The notes beneath the pieces were generated by a model. It did not search any database and was not told the origin of the DNA. It saw only the letters and a program-made list of their open reading frames with translations. Of a DNA stretch of 64,000 bases, positions 57,078 to 64,000 are shown piece by piece (position 1 is the stretch's first letter; each line of letters starts with the position of its first letter). The stretch spans positions 279,230 through 343,229 of IMG/VR virus record IMGVR_UViG_3300049001_000044; one strand, written 5' to 3'. Source of the stretch: a virus. A program made the translations under genes and the position numbers.

Positions 57078-57382
57078 TCATCTTCCTTTGGTAAGAGCGG
57101 TACAATGGTGTTCGAAGTCAGCCATGAGCGGTAACCACGATCGTTGTCGATGTAGGCGGTCACTTGAGCATCTTTTGGTTCGACCTTCGTGTAACGAAGA
57201 CAGCCAGTTGGGCGAGGAAACTTCTCACAACGGCATTGGTGTTGGAAGCAGAGGATATCCAGCTTCACTTCCACCAGCGTGTCGCGATCTGGTAATCGCT
57301 GGTGTTCAACTTTTGGATCGTCAGATCGAACGATCACTGCACGGAACTTCGTGTCCTCGTGCCACATTACTGGAAGAACCAT
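57074..57382 (-). CDS. Hypothetical protein with Cys cluster
   Basis: 102 residues with CFQHQCRCEKFPRPTGC, possibly a metal site, in a beta-rich protein (FRAVIVRSDDP, AQVTAYIDNDRG). It overlaps the upstream membrane protein by 16 bases and the next by ATGA. Confidence 0.7.
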   Translation of the reverse strand: MVLPVMWHEDTKFRAVIVRSDDPKVEHQRLPDRDTLVEVKLDILCFQHQCRCEKFPRPTGCLRYTKVEPKDAQVTAYIDNDRGYRSWLTSNTIVPLLPKEDE

Positions 57383-57648
57383 GCAAGGGACTCCTTAATG
57401 ATGGACAGGCTTACTTCTTGACAGATGATCCACTTTGCCCAGGCGAATGGCCATAAGAAGAAGTCGATGATTGCCCAGAATCCGCTGTGGTGGATATGGT
57501 AGCCGATTGTAGCAGTGATGATGGCGATAATGAAGTACAGAGGTTTCATCAGTTTTCTCCGGATAGTTGGAAAGAGAATTTCAAAAAGGATTTCTCGCCC
57601 ATGTTCACTGGCGCTGAGCTTGTAAATTCCAACGAGCAACTTGAACAT
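57367..57648 (-). CDS. Small membrane protein
   Basis: 93 residues if started at the ATG at 57648 (AAAGG 6 bases upstream) or 60 from the ATG at 57549 (CGGAG upstream); both sites are plausible. The shared part has two hydrophobic segments (PLYFIIAIITATIGYHI and FWAIIDFFLWPFAWAKWII). Unknown function. Confidence 0.65.
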   Translation of the reverse strand: MFKLLVGIYKLSASEHGREILFEILFPTIRRKLMKPLYFIIAIITATIGYHIHHSGFWAIIDFFLWPFAWAKWIICQEVSLSIIKESLAWFFQ

Positions 57649-57683
57649 CGTGAACCTTTCTTGAGGGCCGACGCCCTCATTAC

Positions 57684-57884
57684 TTACATCGTTGGGATTG
57701 GTGGTGCTTCGTACTTCACCACTGCTTGGGCAAAGCGACTACGTGGTCCACACATTGTGTTCTCAGTGTAGGCACTGATACCTCCTTGTGGTTGCCAACC
57801 AAGTCGAATCCAGCTAGCGACCATAACAATCAGCTCAGCCTTGTCTTCGCCGACAACCACAGAGTAGTCGATGATGTTAGGCAT
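57684..57884 (-). CDS. DUF1737-like small protein
   Basis: 66 residues. DYSVVVGEDKAELIVMVASW, then IRLGWQPQGGISAY and FAQAVVKYE follow the DUF1737 pattern (a strand, a helix, GW-P-GG, a final strand), a small domain of unknown function. Starts inside the topoisomerase stop region by an 8-base overlap. A GAGGGC/GCCCTC hairpin follows at 57663-57678. Confidence 0.75.
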   Translation of the reverse strand: MPNIIDYSVVVGEDKAELIVMVASWIRLGWQPQGGISAYTENTMCGPRSRFAQAVVKYEAPPIPTM

Positions 57885-59286
57885 CGTACTTGAACTCCTT
57901 GAGTTCGCGCTTGTACATCTCCTTGGCGCTGTCTGCTTCGAGGGCTGCGAGCTTTCCTTTCACTGCCTCGATGTCTTTCTTCAGCTCTTCGATCTTGTCG
58001 CGAGTGAGGTTCCACATCGGCATTGCTAGGAGTCGGTCGTAGTCTTCGAACTTGTTCTTCAGCAATAGGGTGACCAGGTCGTCCTTGCGCTTGTTCTTGA
58101 ACTGCTCGACATTAGCGAGATAGAAGAGAATGAAACGCAACTTCTCGCTCAGCCAGCGAATTTCTTCCTTCGTGACTGCTATCAGCTTTTGGCGGCGATC
58201 TTCATAGCGAGCCAAACGCCATACCACGAATCGTTCGACGATATCTTCGGCAGTATCGAAGCGCTCCAAGATACCTTTCTCGTTCCAAAGGGTGAAGTTC
58301 TCCGTGTCGCGGCTGATCAGCTTGAACTTCTGATACAGAACGTCCATGTCCAGCTGCGTGGTAGTGCGAGGAGCAATGATTTTGAAGTCAAAGGATTCTT
58401 CGGTGGAAGTATCCTCGTACTCCTTGATGAAGCCGCTGTCTTCCAGCTTGTTGAGGAATTCCTTGTATTGGTCGAGGTAGACGCCCACTGGGAGTTCAGT
58501 GATTCGGATCGTCGTGCTGTTCTCCACCTGCAGCTTGCCAGTGATAACCACCTGGCCGGTGTCTTCAACACGATCGACCTCGCCGCTGAAACCTTTGAAC
58601 CACGGAATAAGCGAGTCCATCGGCAGCTTCTTGCCCATCACTACCTTGAGGCATGCATCGCGCACGTGCTCTGGGTGGTAGGACATAATAAGGTTGGCGT
58701 GACCAGTACCGGTACCTTGACTACCATTCACCAGCACCATCGGGAGCAGGGGAATGAAGTACTTGGGCTCGATCTTTTCACCATCAACGAGGATGTGCTC
58801 GAGGATTGAGTCGTCTTCCTTCTTGAAGAGCTTGCGGAAGTTCTCGCTGAACTTGGTGTTGATGTATCGACCAGCGGAAGCTTCCTTCGTCAAGCGCGAA
58901 CCAAACTGGCCGTTAGGCATCAGAATGTTCATGTTGTTGGTGCCAGGATAATTCACTGCCATACCAACGATCGTGCTCTCCAGGGAGCCGACGCCGTGGT
59001 GATAATCGGTCGCCGAAGCGATTTGAGCTGCAACTCGTTCGACTTGAATCTCAGCAGCATTCTCACCACGGAGTTGCATACCATAGATCGTCTTGCGATG
59101 AGCTGGCTTCAGACCATCGAAGAGGGTTGGGATCGAACGAACGTTGTCATAGAGCGAGAACTCCTTGAACGCGGTGTTGAAGAAGTTCGATGCCTTGATC
59201 GAGCGCAGCAACTGCTGACGTTCGCCCTTGCTATTCTTTTGCTGTCCAACCAGCGTTGGATCTTGCTTACTGTTTTTAAATGCCAT
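57877..59286 (-). CDS. gp52: DNA topoisomerase II, GyrA-type subunit, T4 gp52-like
   Basis: 469 residues; T4 gp52 is 442. NVRSIPTLFDGLKPAHRKTIYGM opens the winged-helix breakage domain; ASAGRYINTKF contains the active-site Tyr; GSQGTGTGHANLIMSYHPEHV, then the tower (RITELPVGVYLDQYKEFL), and a C-terminal coiled coil (KIEELKKDIEAVKGKLAALE). No C-terminal DNA-wrapping domain, so it should relax rather than supercoil DNA. It works with the GyrB-type subunit at 60898. Confidence 0.95.
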   Translation of the reverse strand: MAFKNSKQDPTLVGQQKNSKGERQQLLRSIKASNFFNTAFKEFSLYDNVRSIPTLFDGLKPAHRKTIYGMQLRGENAAEIQVERVAAQIASATDYHHGVGSLESTIVGMAVNYPGTNNMNILMPNGQFGSRLTKEASAGRYINTKFSENFRKLFKKEDDSILEHILVDGEKIEPKYFIPLLPMVLVNGSQGTGTGHANLIMSYHPEHVRDACLKVVMGKKLPMDSLIPWFKGFSGEVDRVEDTGQVVITGKLQVENSTTIRITELPVGVYLDQYKEFLNKLEDSGFIKEYEDTSTEESFDFKIIAPRTTTQLDMDVLYQKFKLISRDTENFTLWNEKGILERFDTAEDIVERFVVWRLARYEDRRQKLIAVTKEEIRWLSEKLRFILFYLANVEQFKNKRKDDLVTLLLKNKFEDYDRLLAMPMWNLTRDKIEELKKDIEAVKGKLAALEADSAKEMYKRELKEFKYDA

Positions 59287-59350
59287 ATGATGGTCCTCGT
59301 TGACACAGATGAGTTATTGTAATTTGTTCAGCTACTTACAAAAACTGTAA

Positions 59351-59551
59351 TCAGAGAGTTCTCAGCTTCGTCTCATTGATCAGGTCTTGTAGTGCGTCTA
59401 GATGACGAGGAGAAATTCCACTGGCGCCAACATGGGAAATCAGGTTGGTGTGGAACGTATTCATCAACTCCAACTGTTTTTCTGCTTGAGCCTTCGCCGC
59501 CTTCCTTCGCTGCTCGTACTCGTACTCATAACCGCTATCGTAGTGACCCAT
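59351..59551 (-). CDS. Small helical hypothetical protein
   Basis: 66 residues. A Tyr/Glu-rich start (GHYDSGYEYEYEQRRKAAKA) and two helices. Overlaps the upstream stop (TAATG). Unknown function. Confidence 0.65.
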   Translation of the reverse strand: MGHYDSGYEYEYEQRRKAAKAQAEKQLELMNTFHTNLISHVGASGISPRHLDALQDLINETKLRTL

Positions 59552-60015
59552 TACTTGAACTCCGCGGTCACGTCTTGGAGTTGGATGTCGTTAGGAGTGT
59601 ACTCCACTTTGAACGACTCGCAAACTCGAGTGTAGAACTCGCCACTGCCAATCCCCAGATCATAGAGGAAGTCGTATGCACCGTCCATGTACTCAGGACG
59701 ACCATCTTCATCTTCAGGAATCTCATCCAGCAGCCATTCAGCATTTGCCTTCACCCACTCTTCGTGCTTTACCGCAACGCTGCGAATAGCGACGGCGAGG
59801 CGGTAGATTTCATCATCGCTGGGTTCGTACATGTTGCCGAAATCGCTCGGACCATTCCACGAGCTCCTATCGAATAGCTTCAGAATATCAGTAAGGAAGT
59901 AAACTTCTGCTTTCTCCAAACCTTCTTTAATTTCGGTGTTGTAGTTGTCTCCGTCATTTTCCCAAGTGGTGACGGTGAGACGATAACCAGCTTTGATGGT
60001 CGTGAATTTGGTCAT
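59551..60015 (-). CDS. Hypothetical acidic protein
   Basis: 154 residues. A beta hairpin at the start (TTIKAGYRLTVTTWENDGDN) then mainly helical acidic sequence. It resembles conserved phage proteins of unknown function, but no family is named. Overlaps the upstream gene by ATGA. Confidence 0.7.
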   Translation of the reverse strand: MTKFTTIKAGYRLTVTTWENDGDNYNTEIKEGLEKAEVYFLTDILKLFDRSSWNGPSDFGNMYEPSDDEIYRLAVAIRSVAVKHEEWVKANAEWLLDEIPEDEDGRPEYMDGAYDFLYDLGIGSGEFYTRVCESFKVEYTPNDIQLQDVTAEFK

Positions 60016-60695
60016 GCTTTTCCTTTTCGTTGTTTTTGGAATTCAGGGTGGATTTCAAACCCCATCTGTTGTAGAGTGGGAGTCAACTTCAGTTGCTTAT
60101 CGGCCTTGCGTTCATCTAAACCGATCGACACCTCAGTCGTTACACCTCGCTCTTTCTTCTTTTGCTCGGCCTTGTTGTTGTGGACTTCAGCGCCGTGCTT
60201 GTCCAACATCTCACTCATCTGATCCTCAAGCGCGCTTGCCTTGCCCTTGTAGCCGATGATGAGCGGTATCATGAGGATAGCAACGTGCTCATTGTCCAGG
60301 TATTTCTGGATGAGAACATTTCGCATCCACGCGCATCTGCCCGCCTCTAGACTCTTGGTGTCGCCCGCGTACTTCGTTAGCCTCTCGTTGAAAGGCATCA
60401 TGAAGCGATCCCAAATGTCGTCGAAGTTGTTTAGCGGTCTACGAACCTTGAACATCCTCTCAAGCCTAGTCTCCGTGATTTCGGCCGTGCCTACTTTCCA
60501 GAGACAGCTCTTGACGAGCTCACTATATTCTTTGTTTTGGACTTGTGCGCGGAGTTGCAGCTCACTTTCGAAGCACGTGACTGCGTATCCATTGAAGAGG
60601 CCCGGTACCATCGGGCCATATGAAGATTTCCAGAGCTGGTATGCTGCGGTGCGGTACAGGAGTTGGGTTCGGACTGGTGAAATGAGCTTAGCCAT
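60012..60695 (-). CDS. Hypothetical protein
   Basis: 227 residues, mostly helical, with a Lys-rich C-terminal third (NNKAEQKKKERGVTTEVSIG, FQKQRKGKA). It might bind nucleic acid. First gene of a three-gene unit upstream of the GyrA-type subunit. No family recognised. Confidence 0.7.
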   Translation of the reverse strand: MAKLISPVRTQLLYRTAAYQLWKSSYGPMVPGLFNGYAVTCFESELQLRAQVQNKEYSELVKSCLWKVGTAEITETRLERMFKVRRPLNNFDDIWDRFMMPFNERLTKYAGDTKSLEAGRCAWMRNVLIQKYLDNEHVAILMIPLIIGYKGKASALEDQMSEMLDKHGAEVHNNKAEQKKKERGVTTEVSIGLDERKADKQLKLTPTLQQMGFEIHPEFQKQRKGKA

Positions 60696-60796
60696 TTACA
60701 GGGAAGAGAAGGAAACTCGAGGTGGTCCTCGGGCTATGTTGGAGTGCATCAAGAGACATCGTATCATCCTAGCTTTCAAAAGAAATCTTTCTTCCG

Positions 60797-60868
60797 TTAT
60801 TTGCGGAGGGGACAGTCACGGCCTTGTCGGCAGTTCTGGTTGCAGCACTTGATGGGGATGGTGATCAT
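60797..60868 (-). CDS. Tiny Cys-rich peptide
   Basis: 23 residues: MITIPIKCCNQNCRQGRDCP followed by LRK. Four Cys in thirteen residues suggest a metal site. No clear Shine-Dalgarno is seen, but the Cys pattern is too regular for chance in my judgment and resembles very small phage proteins with C-N-Q-x-C and GRxCP. Confidence 0.45.
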   Translation of the reverse strand: MITIPIKCCNQNCRQGRDCPLRK

Positions 60869-60875
60869 AAAGAGG

Positions 60876-60893
60876 AAGGGGCCGAAGCCCCTT
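60876..60893 (-). terminator. UUCG-capped terminator after the GyrB-type gene
   Basis: AAGGGGC/GCCCCTT with a TTCG loop on the minus strand then CCTCTTTA, 5 bases after the stop at 60898. Confidence 0.8.
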
Positions 60894-60897
60894 GTGA

Positions 60898-62904
60898 TTA
60901 CTTGGCAGTAGCTAGCACGAAGTCTTCGAAGTTTGCAGCAGGAGTTTCCAGCCACACCTTACGATCGTCTGCTCGAGAAGAGCTAAATGCCAGATCGATT
61001 GCGTTGCGGTCTTCGTCGTCTTCCATGTCAATCCTAAACAGGTAGTTGTCCATGTTCGACAGGTAGTGCGTGAACTCCGCTGCGGTCGAAGTACCCAATC
61101 CCTTATAGTACTTGTGAGACCAGCCCTTCGTCGTCTTGCCTTCAGTGTGTTCCCATTCCCTGAACTCGCGCTCAGTGAAGAACTCCAGAGTAGGTTTGCC
61201 CTTGATCGTGACCTTCACCAGTGGGGTACGGAAGATGTTGATGACACCCATTGCGAAGAGCTCAGGCCAGAACTTCTCGAAGAGATTCATGAGCAGACCA
61301 CAGATGTGTGCACCGTCAACGTCAGCATCAGTAGAGAATGCGACGCGACCGAAGCGAAGCTGACTAATGTCAGTGACAGGAACACCAATCTCCAATCCCA
61401 TGATCGTCAAGATCTTTTGGATCGTGTTCGGTTCTTTCTTCTTGTCCTTGTCATCCTTGGCAGCAGTCTTACCTTTCTTCTTCATGCCGAGAATCTCGAG
61501 CACTTCCTTTTCCCTCACGTTCAGAGGTTTGCCTTTCAAAGGCATCGAGCCAATGTACGGAGACTTGCCACGACCGGCTTGAACCGCTTTCGCTGCCGAA
61601 TCACCCTCAGTCAAGAACAAGATGCACTTGCTACGATCTTTCTTTTCGATCGCATCACTGAACTTGTCAACACGACGAGGATCAGCCTTGCTCATGTCCT
61701 TGATTGCGCCGCGAGCCAACTTCGCATCTTCAGCTGCTTGCTTTGCAGCAGCCCAGTCCAAGATGTTTTGGATGATTGGTAGCTTGATGACCTTGTTGAT
61801 GAACTTATCGGAGACTTCATACGACGTCTTGTAGTCTTTTACTTCCGTGATGAGGTCATCCTTGGTCTGCGAGGAATATCTTGGATTGACGATGGTCGCA
61901 TCAATGAACAACGTCATGTGCTGACGCAGCTCGGAAGGCTTGACATCCACCTTGTGCTTCTTCTTGATGTGTTCGCGAATACGTTCCCAGATCTGCATAC
62001 CCACATACAGAATGTGAGTGCCACCAATCTTAGTGCGAGTGGTGTTTACAAAGGAAACGTGTTGGAAGCCATCTTCAGAAGGAGCAACACCCACTTTGAA
62101 ATGCTGACCTTCATCGTAAGCGTAGTTGTCTTCGCCTACGAACATCTCGATGTAGTCTTTAAAGCTACGGGTAGGAATACGATCGCCGTTGAAGTAGACC
62201 TTGAGGTGCGTGTTACATGCTGCGATCTCTACAACACGCGCGAACAACATGTCAAAGTTGTCTTGATCAAGCGCGAAGGTACCATCGTCCAGTTGCATAC
62301 CCAGCTTTTCATAATCTGGTATGTAGCTGATCTTGGTGTAACCCTTACTGCCTTCTGCTGGAGTTACCTTTGGAGGATTCCGAGTTTGAGAATTGTCTTC
62401 AAACACCATCTTGAACTTCTTCTTCGAATCGCAGGTCTCAACCACAAACCGCGTAGAGAAGATATTGGTAAGACCAGCACCTTCACCATTCTGACCCGTC
62501 AAAGTGGATTCGTCTTCGTCATCGAAGTTCGAACCGGCCCGCAGTTCAAAAATCATTTCCGGTACGTACTGATTCTGCTCCTTGTGGATTACGACAGGAA
62601 TTCCGCCGTTATCGTAGATCGAAATCTCTCCGTTCTTCGGATCGACTTCCACCTTGATAATATCCAGATGCTTACCTTCTTCTCGTTTCGAGTGGTCAAC
62701 CGAATTACTTACCACTTCATCGAAGAGTTTGAGGAAGCCGGGATTGTAAGTAACGTTCCGCTTCAACATCGTCTTGCTCGAGGGATTAGGCATCCACTCT
62801 TCGCCTTCATGCGGTTTGACCGAGCCAATGTATCGGCCAGGTCGAAGTAAGACGTGCTCAACCTCATTCAGCTTTCGAAATTTTTGTTCGATAGATTTAG
62901 TCAT
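60898..62904 (-). CDS. gp39: DNA topoisomerase II, GyrB-type subunit (T4 gp39 plus gp60 in one chain)
   Basis: 668 residues from the ATG at 62904 (GTGGAG upstream), rejecting an in-frame ATG at 63000. GHKL ATPase: VLLRPGRYIGSV, DEVVSNSVDHSK, ISIYDNGGIPV, GQNGEGAGLTN. Transducer then TOPRIM: LFLTEGDSAAKAV, FSTDADVDGAHI. In T4 this subunit is split between genes 39 and 60; here it is continuous. A Lys-rich insert (KKKGKTAAKDDKDKKKE) lies inside TOPRIM. Uses ATP to pass DNA through the break made by the gp52-like subunit. Confidence 0.96.
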   Translation of the reverse strand: MTKSIEQKFRKLNEVEHVLLRPGRYIGSVKPHEGEEWMPNPSSKTMLKRNVTYNPGFLKLFDEVVSNSVDHSKREEGKHLDIIKVEVDPKNGEISIYDNGGIPVVIHKEQNQYVPEMIFELRAGSNFDDEDESTLTGQNGEGAGLTNIFSTRFVVETCDSKKKFKMVFEDNSQTRNPPKVTPAEGSKGYTKISYIPDYEKLGMQLDDGTFALDQDNFDMLFARVVEIAACNTHLKVYFNGDRIPTRSFKDYIEMFVGEDNYAYDEGQHFKVGVAPSEDGFQHVSFVNTTRTKIGGTHILYVGMQIWERIREHIKKKHKVDVKPSELRQHMTLFIDATIVNPRYSSQTKDDLITEVKDYKTSYEVSDKFINKVIKLPIIQNILDWAAAKQAAEDAKLARGAIKDMSKADPRRVDKFSDAIEKKDRSKCILFLTEGDSAAKAVQAGRGKSPYIGSMPLKGKPLNVREKEVLEILGMKKKGKTAAKDDKDKKKEPNTIQKILTIMGLEIGVPVTDISQLRFGRVAFSTDADVDGAHICGLLMNLFEKFWPELFAMGVINIFRTPLVKVTIKGKPTLEFFTEREFREWEHTEGKTTKGWSHKYYKGLGTSTAAEFTHYLSNMDNYLFRIDMEDDEDRNAIDLAFSSSRADDRKVWLETPAANFEDFVLATAK

Positions 62905-62963
62905 ATTGTGCTCCACAAAAGTATGAGTATATTTTATTAGCAACAACTCATAGAAAAAACTGC

Positions 62964-63025
62964 GAGTTGAGTTCCTACTTATAGTAGCATTGTACTCCAT
63001 AGTCCTGCCAACAAAAACTCAACTC
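62964..63025. promoter_or_regulatory. 10-bp inverted repeat in the divergent gap
   Basis: GAGTTGAGTT at 62964-62973 and AACTCAACTC at 63016-63025, 42 bases apart, between the divergent topoisomerase and ART-like genes. It may be an operator pair or a large hairpin; the role is unknown. Confidence 0.4.
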
Positions 63026-63030
63026 AGACA

Positions 63031-63038
63031 GCTAAATA
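63031..63038 (+). promoter_or_regulatory. T4-type late promoter GCTAAATA
   Basis: TAAATA core on the plus strand, 31 bases before the ATG at 63069. Same variant as at 47454-47461. Confidence 0.5.
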
Positions 63039-63068
63039 TGCGTAAGATCATCTTCTCCTCCAACAAAA

Positions 63069-64000
63069 ATGAAAACATTCAAACAATTCCTCTCCGAAGC
63101 CGAGAACGCAGGATACCACTACGGCGATCTTCAGTATGGTAGAGACACCGCCCTCGGGCGAATGAGTGGCAGGTCGACAGGCCATTTCGGTACCGGCGTC
63201 TACTTCCTCTCTCAACCAATGTCAAACACAGGTCGCGACGATCGCCCCGTCAAGAAAGTCGATCTTAGTAAGTACCACCTCGCCAAACCTCGAGGAAAAT
63301 CCGGCGCAAAACAACTTCACGACGCCCTCAAGAAAATCAACTCACTCTTACATAATGAAGACAAAGATGAAGAACCACGCCTGATTAGAAAAGCCGCTTT
63401 CGAACTATGGTTGGCCCTCATGCCTGCGAACGAAGATAAGATCATCGACATTATTAAGAAGAGCTTGGAAGTTGTGCGTGCTAAGTACGACGTCGTAAGC
63501 CATACCTCCGAATACGCAGAGAGTTGCTCCACTCTCGTAATGAAAGAATTAGGATATGATGGAGTTGACGTCAGAGGAATTGACGGCTTTGACAACACCG
63601 ATTATGGCACAGTCATCTATGCGAGAGAACTATCGCAAGACGATCTTACTGAAGCAAAATTCGACAAGAATGTAGATGTTGAAGAACACGGCGACGGCTA
63701 TTACACCTTCACTGTCAACGGTAAGTTCTACCTCTGCAGCTTCTCTCCTGAGGAAAACGTTAGCAAATACGGTCCAAACTTTAGCTTCGGTCTCTACGAC
63801 GAAAAAGCGGAAGGTAGCGATATCTCAGTCACTGGTACGGGTAATGAATATGAAGTCTTCTCTACTGTAGTTAAGATCCTTCGCGATTGGATGGAGTTAA
63901 AGAAAGCTGACTTCCATTTCACTGCAGCGAAAGACGAACCTTCCCGCGTAAAGTTGTACGATAGAATGGTAAAGCGGCTGAAGTTGGTTGATGGTTGGAA
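63069..64000 (+). CDS. Putative packaged ADP-ribosyltransferase-like protein (3' end outside window)
   Basis: 310 codons are visible, the end is beyond the window. MKTFKQFLSE|A is very close to the start of T4 internal proteins as I recall it (MKTYQEFIAE|A), with the LSE|A cleavage site at the same position. Then YHYGDLQYGR, GHFGTGVYFLSQP (like FGKGIYF of PARP-type enzymes) and LGYDGVDVRG ... DYGTVIYARE follow an ART-like order. From about 205, a second domain YYTFTVNGKFYLCSFSPEE ... KDEPSRVKLYDRM appears. By analogy with T4 Alt it could be injected with the DNA and modify host proteins. ART activity is inference. Confidence 0.7.
   Translation, partial: MKTFKQFLSEAENAGYHYGDLQYGRDTALGRMSGRSTGHFGTGVYFLSQPMSNTGRDDRPVKKVDLSKYHLAKPRGKSGAKQLHDALKKINSLLHNEDKDEEPRLIRKAAFELWLALMPANEDKIIDIIKKSLEVVRAKYDVVSHTSEYAESCSTLVMKELGYDGVDVRGIDGFDNTDYGTVIYARELSQDDLTEAKFDKNVDVEEHGDGYYTFTVNGKFYLCSFSPEENVSKYGPNFSFGLYDEKAEGSDISVTGTGNEYEVFSTVVKILRDWMELKKADFHFTAAKDEPSRVKLYDRMVKRLKLVDGW

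Overview
The window looks like part of a large, strictly lytic T4-type (myovirus-like) bacteriophage genome. The evidence is a T4-style replication set (family B DNA polymerase, gp45-type sliding clamp, DnaB/gp41-type helicase, gp61-type primase, RNase H/5' nuclease, two-subunit type II topoisomerase, thymidylate synthase), T4-type RNA ligases, tail-fibre and tail genes, tightly packed genes with ATGA/TAATG overlaps, and about fifteen intergenic copies of a TATAAATA-like late promoter motif. No integrase, terminase, capsid, portal or recognisable tRNA gene is visible. The host cannot be named from the sequence. A lipoprotein with a Cys-polyGly start (38.2 kb) and an E. coli-like sigma70 promoter suggest a Gram-negative, possibly plant-associated proteobacterium.

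Layout. 1-3.6 kb: 3' part of a giant late gene with an N-terminal nucleotidyltransferase (ligase-like) domain. 3.6-6.4 kb: helicase and primase. 6.5-7.1 kb: exported lytic transglycosylase behind a long structured leader. 7.5-10.8 kb: four genes whose N-termini resemble T4 capsid-targeting sequences, one an AAA-type ATPase, with a homing-endonuclease (NUMOD3) remnant between them. 10.9-19.2 kb: small genes, RNase H, clamp, polymerase, GroES-like co-chaperonin and DsbA-like protein. 19.3-30.5 kb: a virion protein, DnaQ-like exonuclease, nucleotide kinase-like protein, glycosyltransferase-methyltransferase fusion, YqeY-like protein, two RNA ligases and many small genes. 30.6-34.3 kb (+): tail genes including three tandem paralogues. 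34.4-38.0 kb (-): tail fibre-type genes and a NodU-type carbamoyltransferase. 38.2-39.0 kb (+): a self-contained GH12-like lipoprotein cassette. 39.2-47.4 kb (-): a 15-gene sugar and glycosyltransferase operon behind a late promoter. 47.5-50.7 kb: tail protein, PhoH and a small plus-strand gene. 50.7-60.7 kb: small genes, macro domain, thymidylate synthase, SLOG/YpsA-like protein, DnaJ-like protein and the topoisomerase GyrA-type subunit. 60.9-62.9 kb: topoisomerase GyrB-type subunit. From 63.07 kb (+): a protein with a T4-like capsid-targeting start followed by an ADP-ribosyltransferase-like domain.

How it works together. Replication genes lack the late motif and are probably early or middle. 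The TAAATA motifs sit in front of lysis, tail, glycosylation and putative internal-head-protein genes, consistent with T4-type late transcription in which the clamp (encoded here) and DsbA-like proteins take part. The most unusual features are (i) a family of proteins predicted to be packaged in the head and cleaved at LxE|A sites, including an ATPase and an ART-like enzyme, (ii) a five-copy, roughly 80-100 bp structured intergenic element, (iii) a GH12-like lipoprotein with its own host-type promoter and terminator, and (iv) a giant late ligase-like protein. All functional calls come from reading motifs by eye; no database search was possible.
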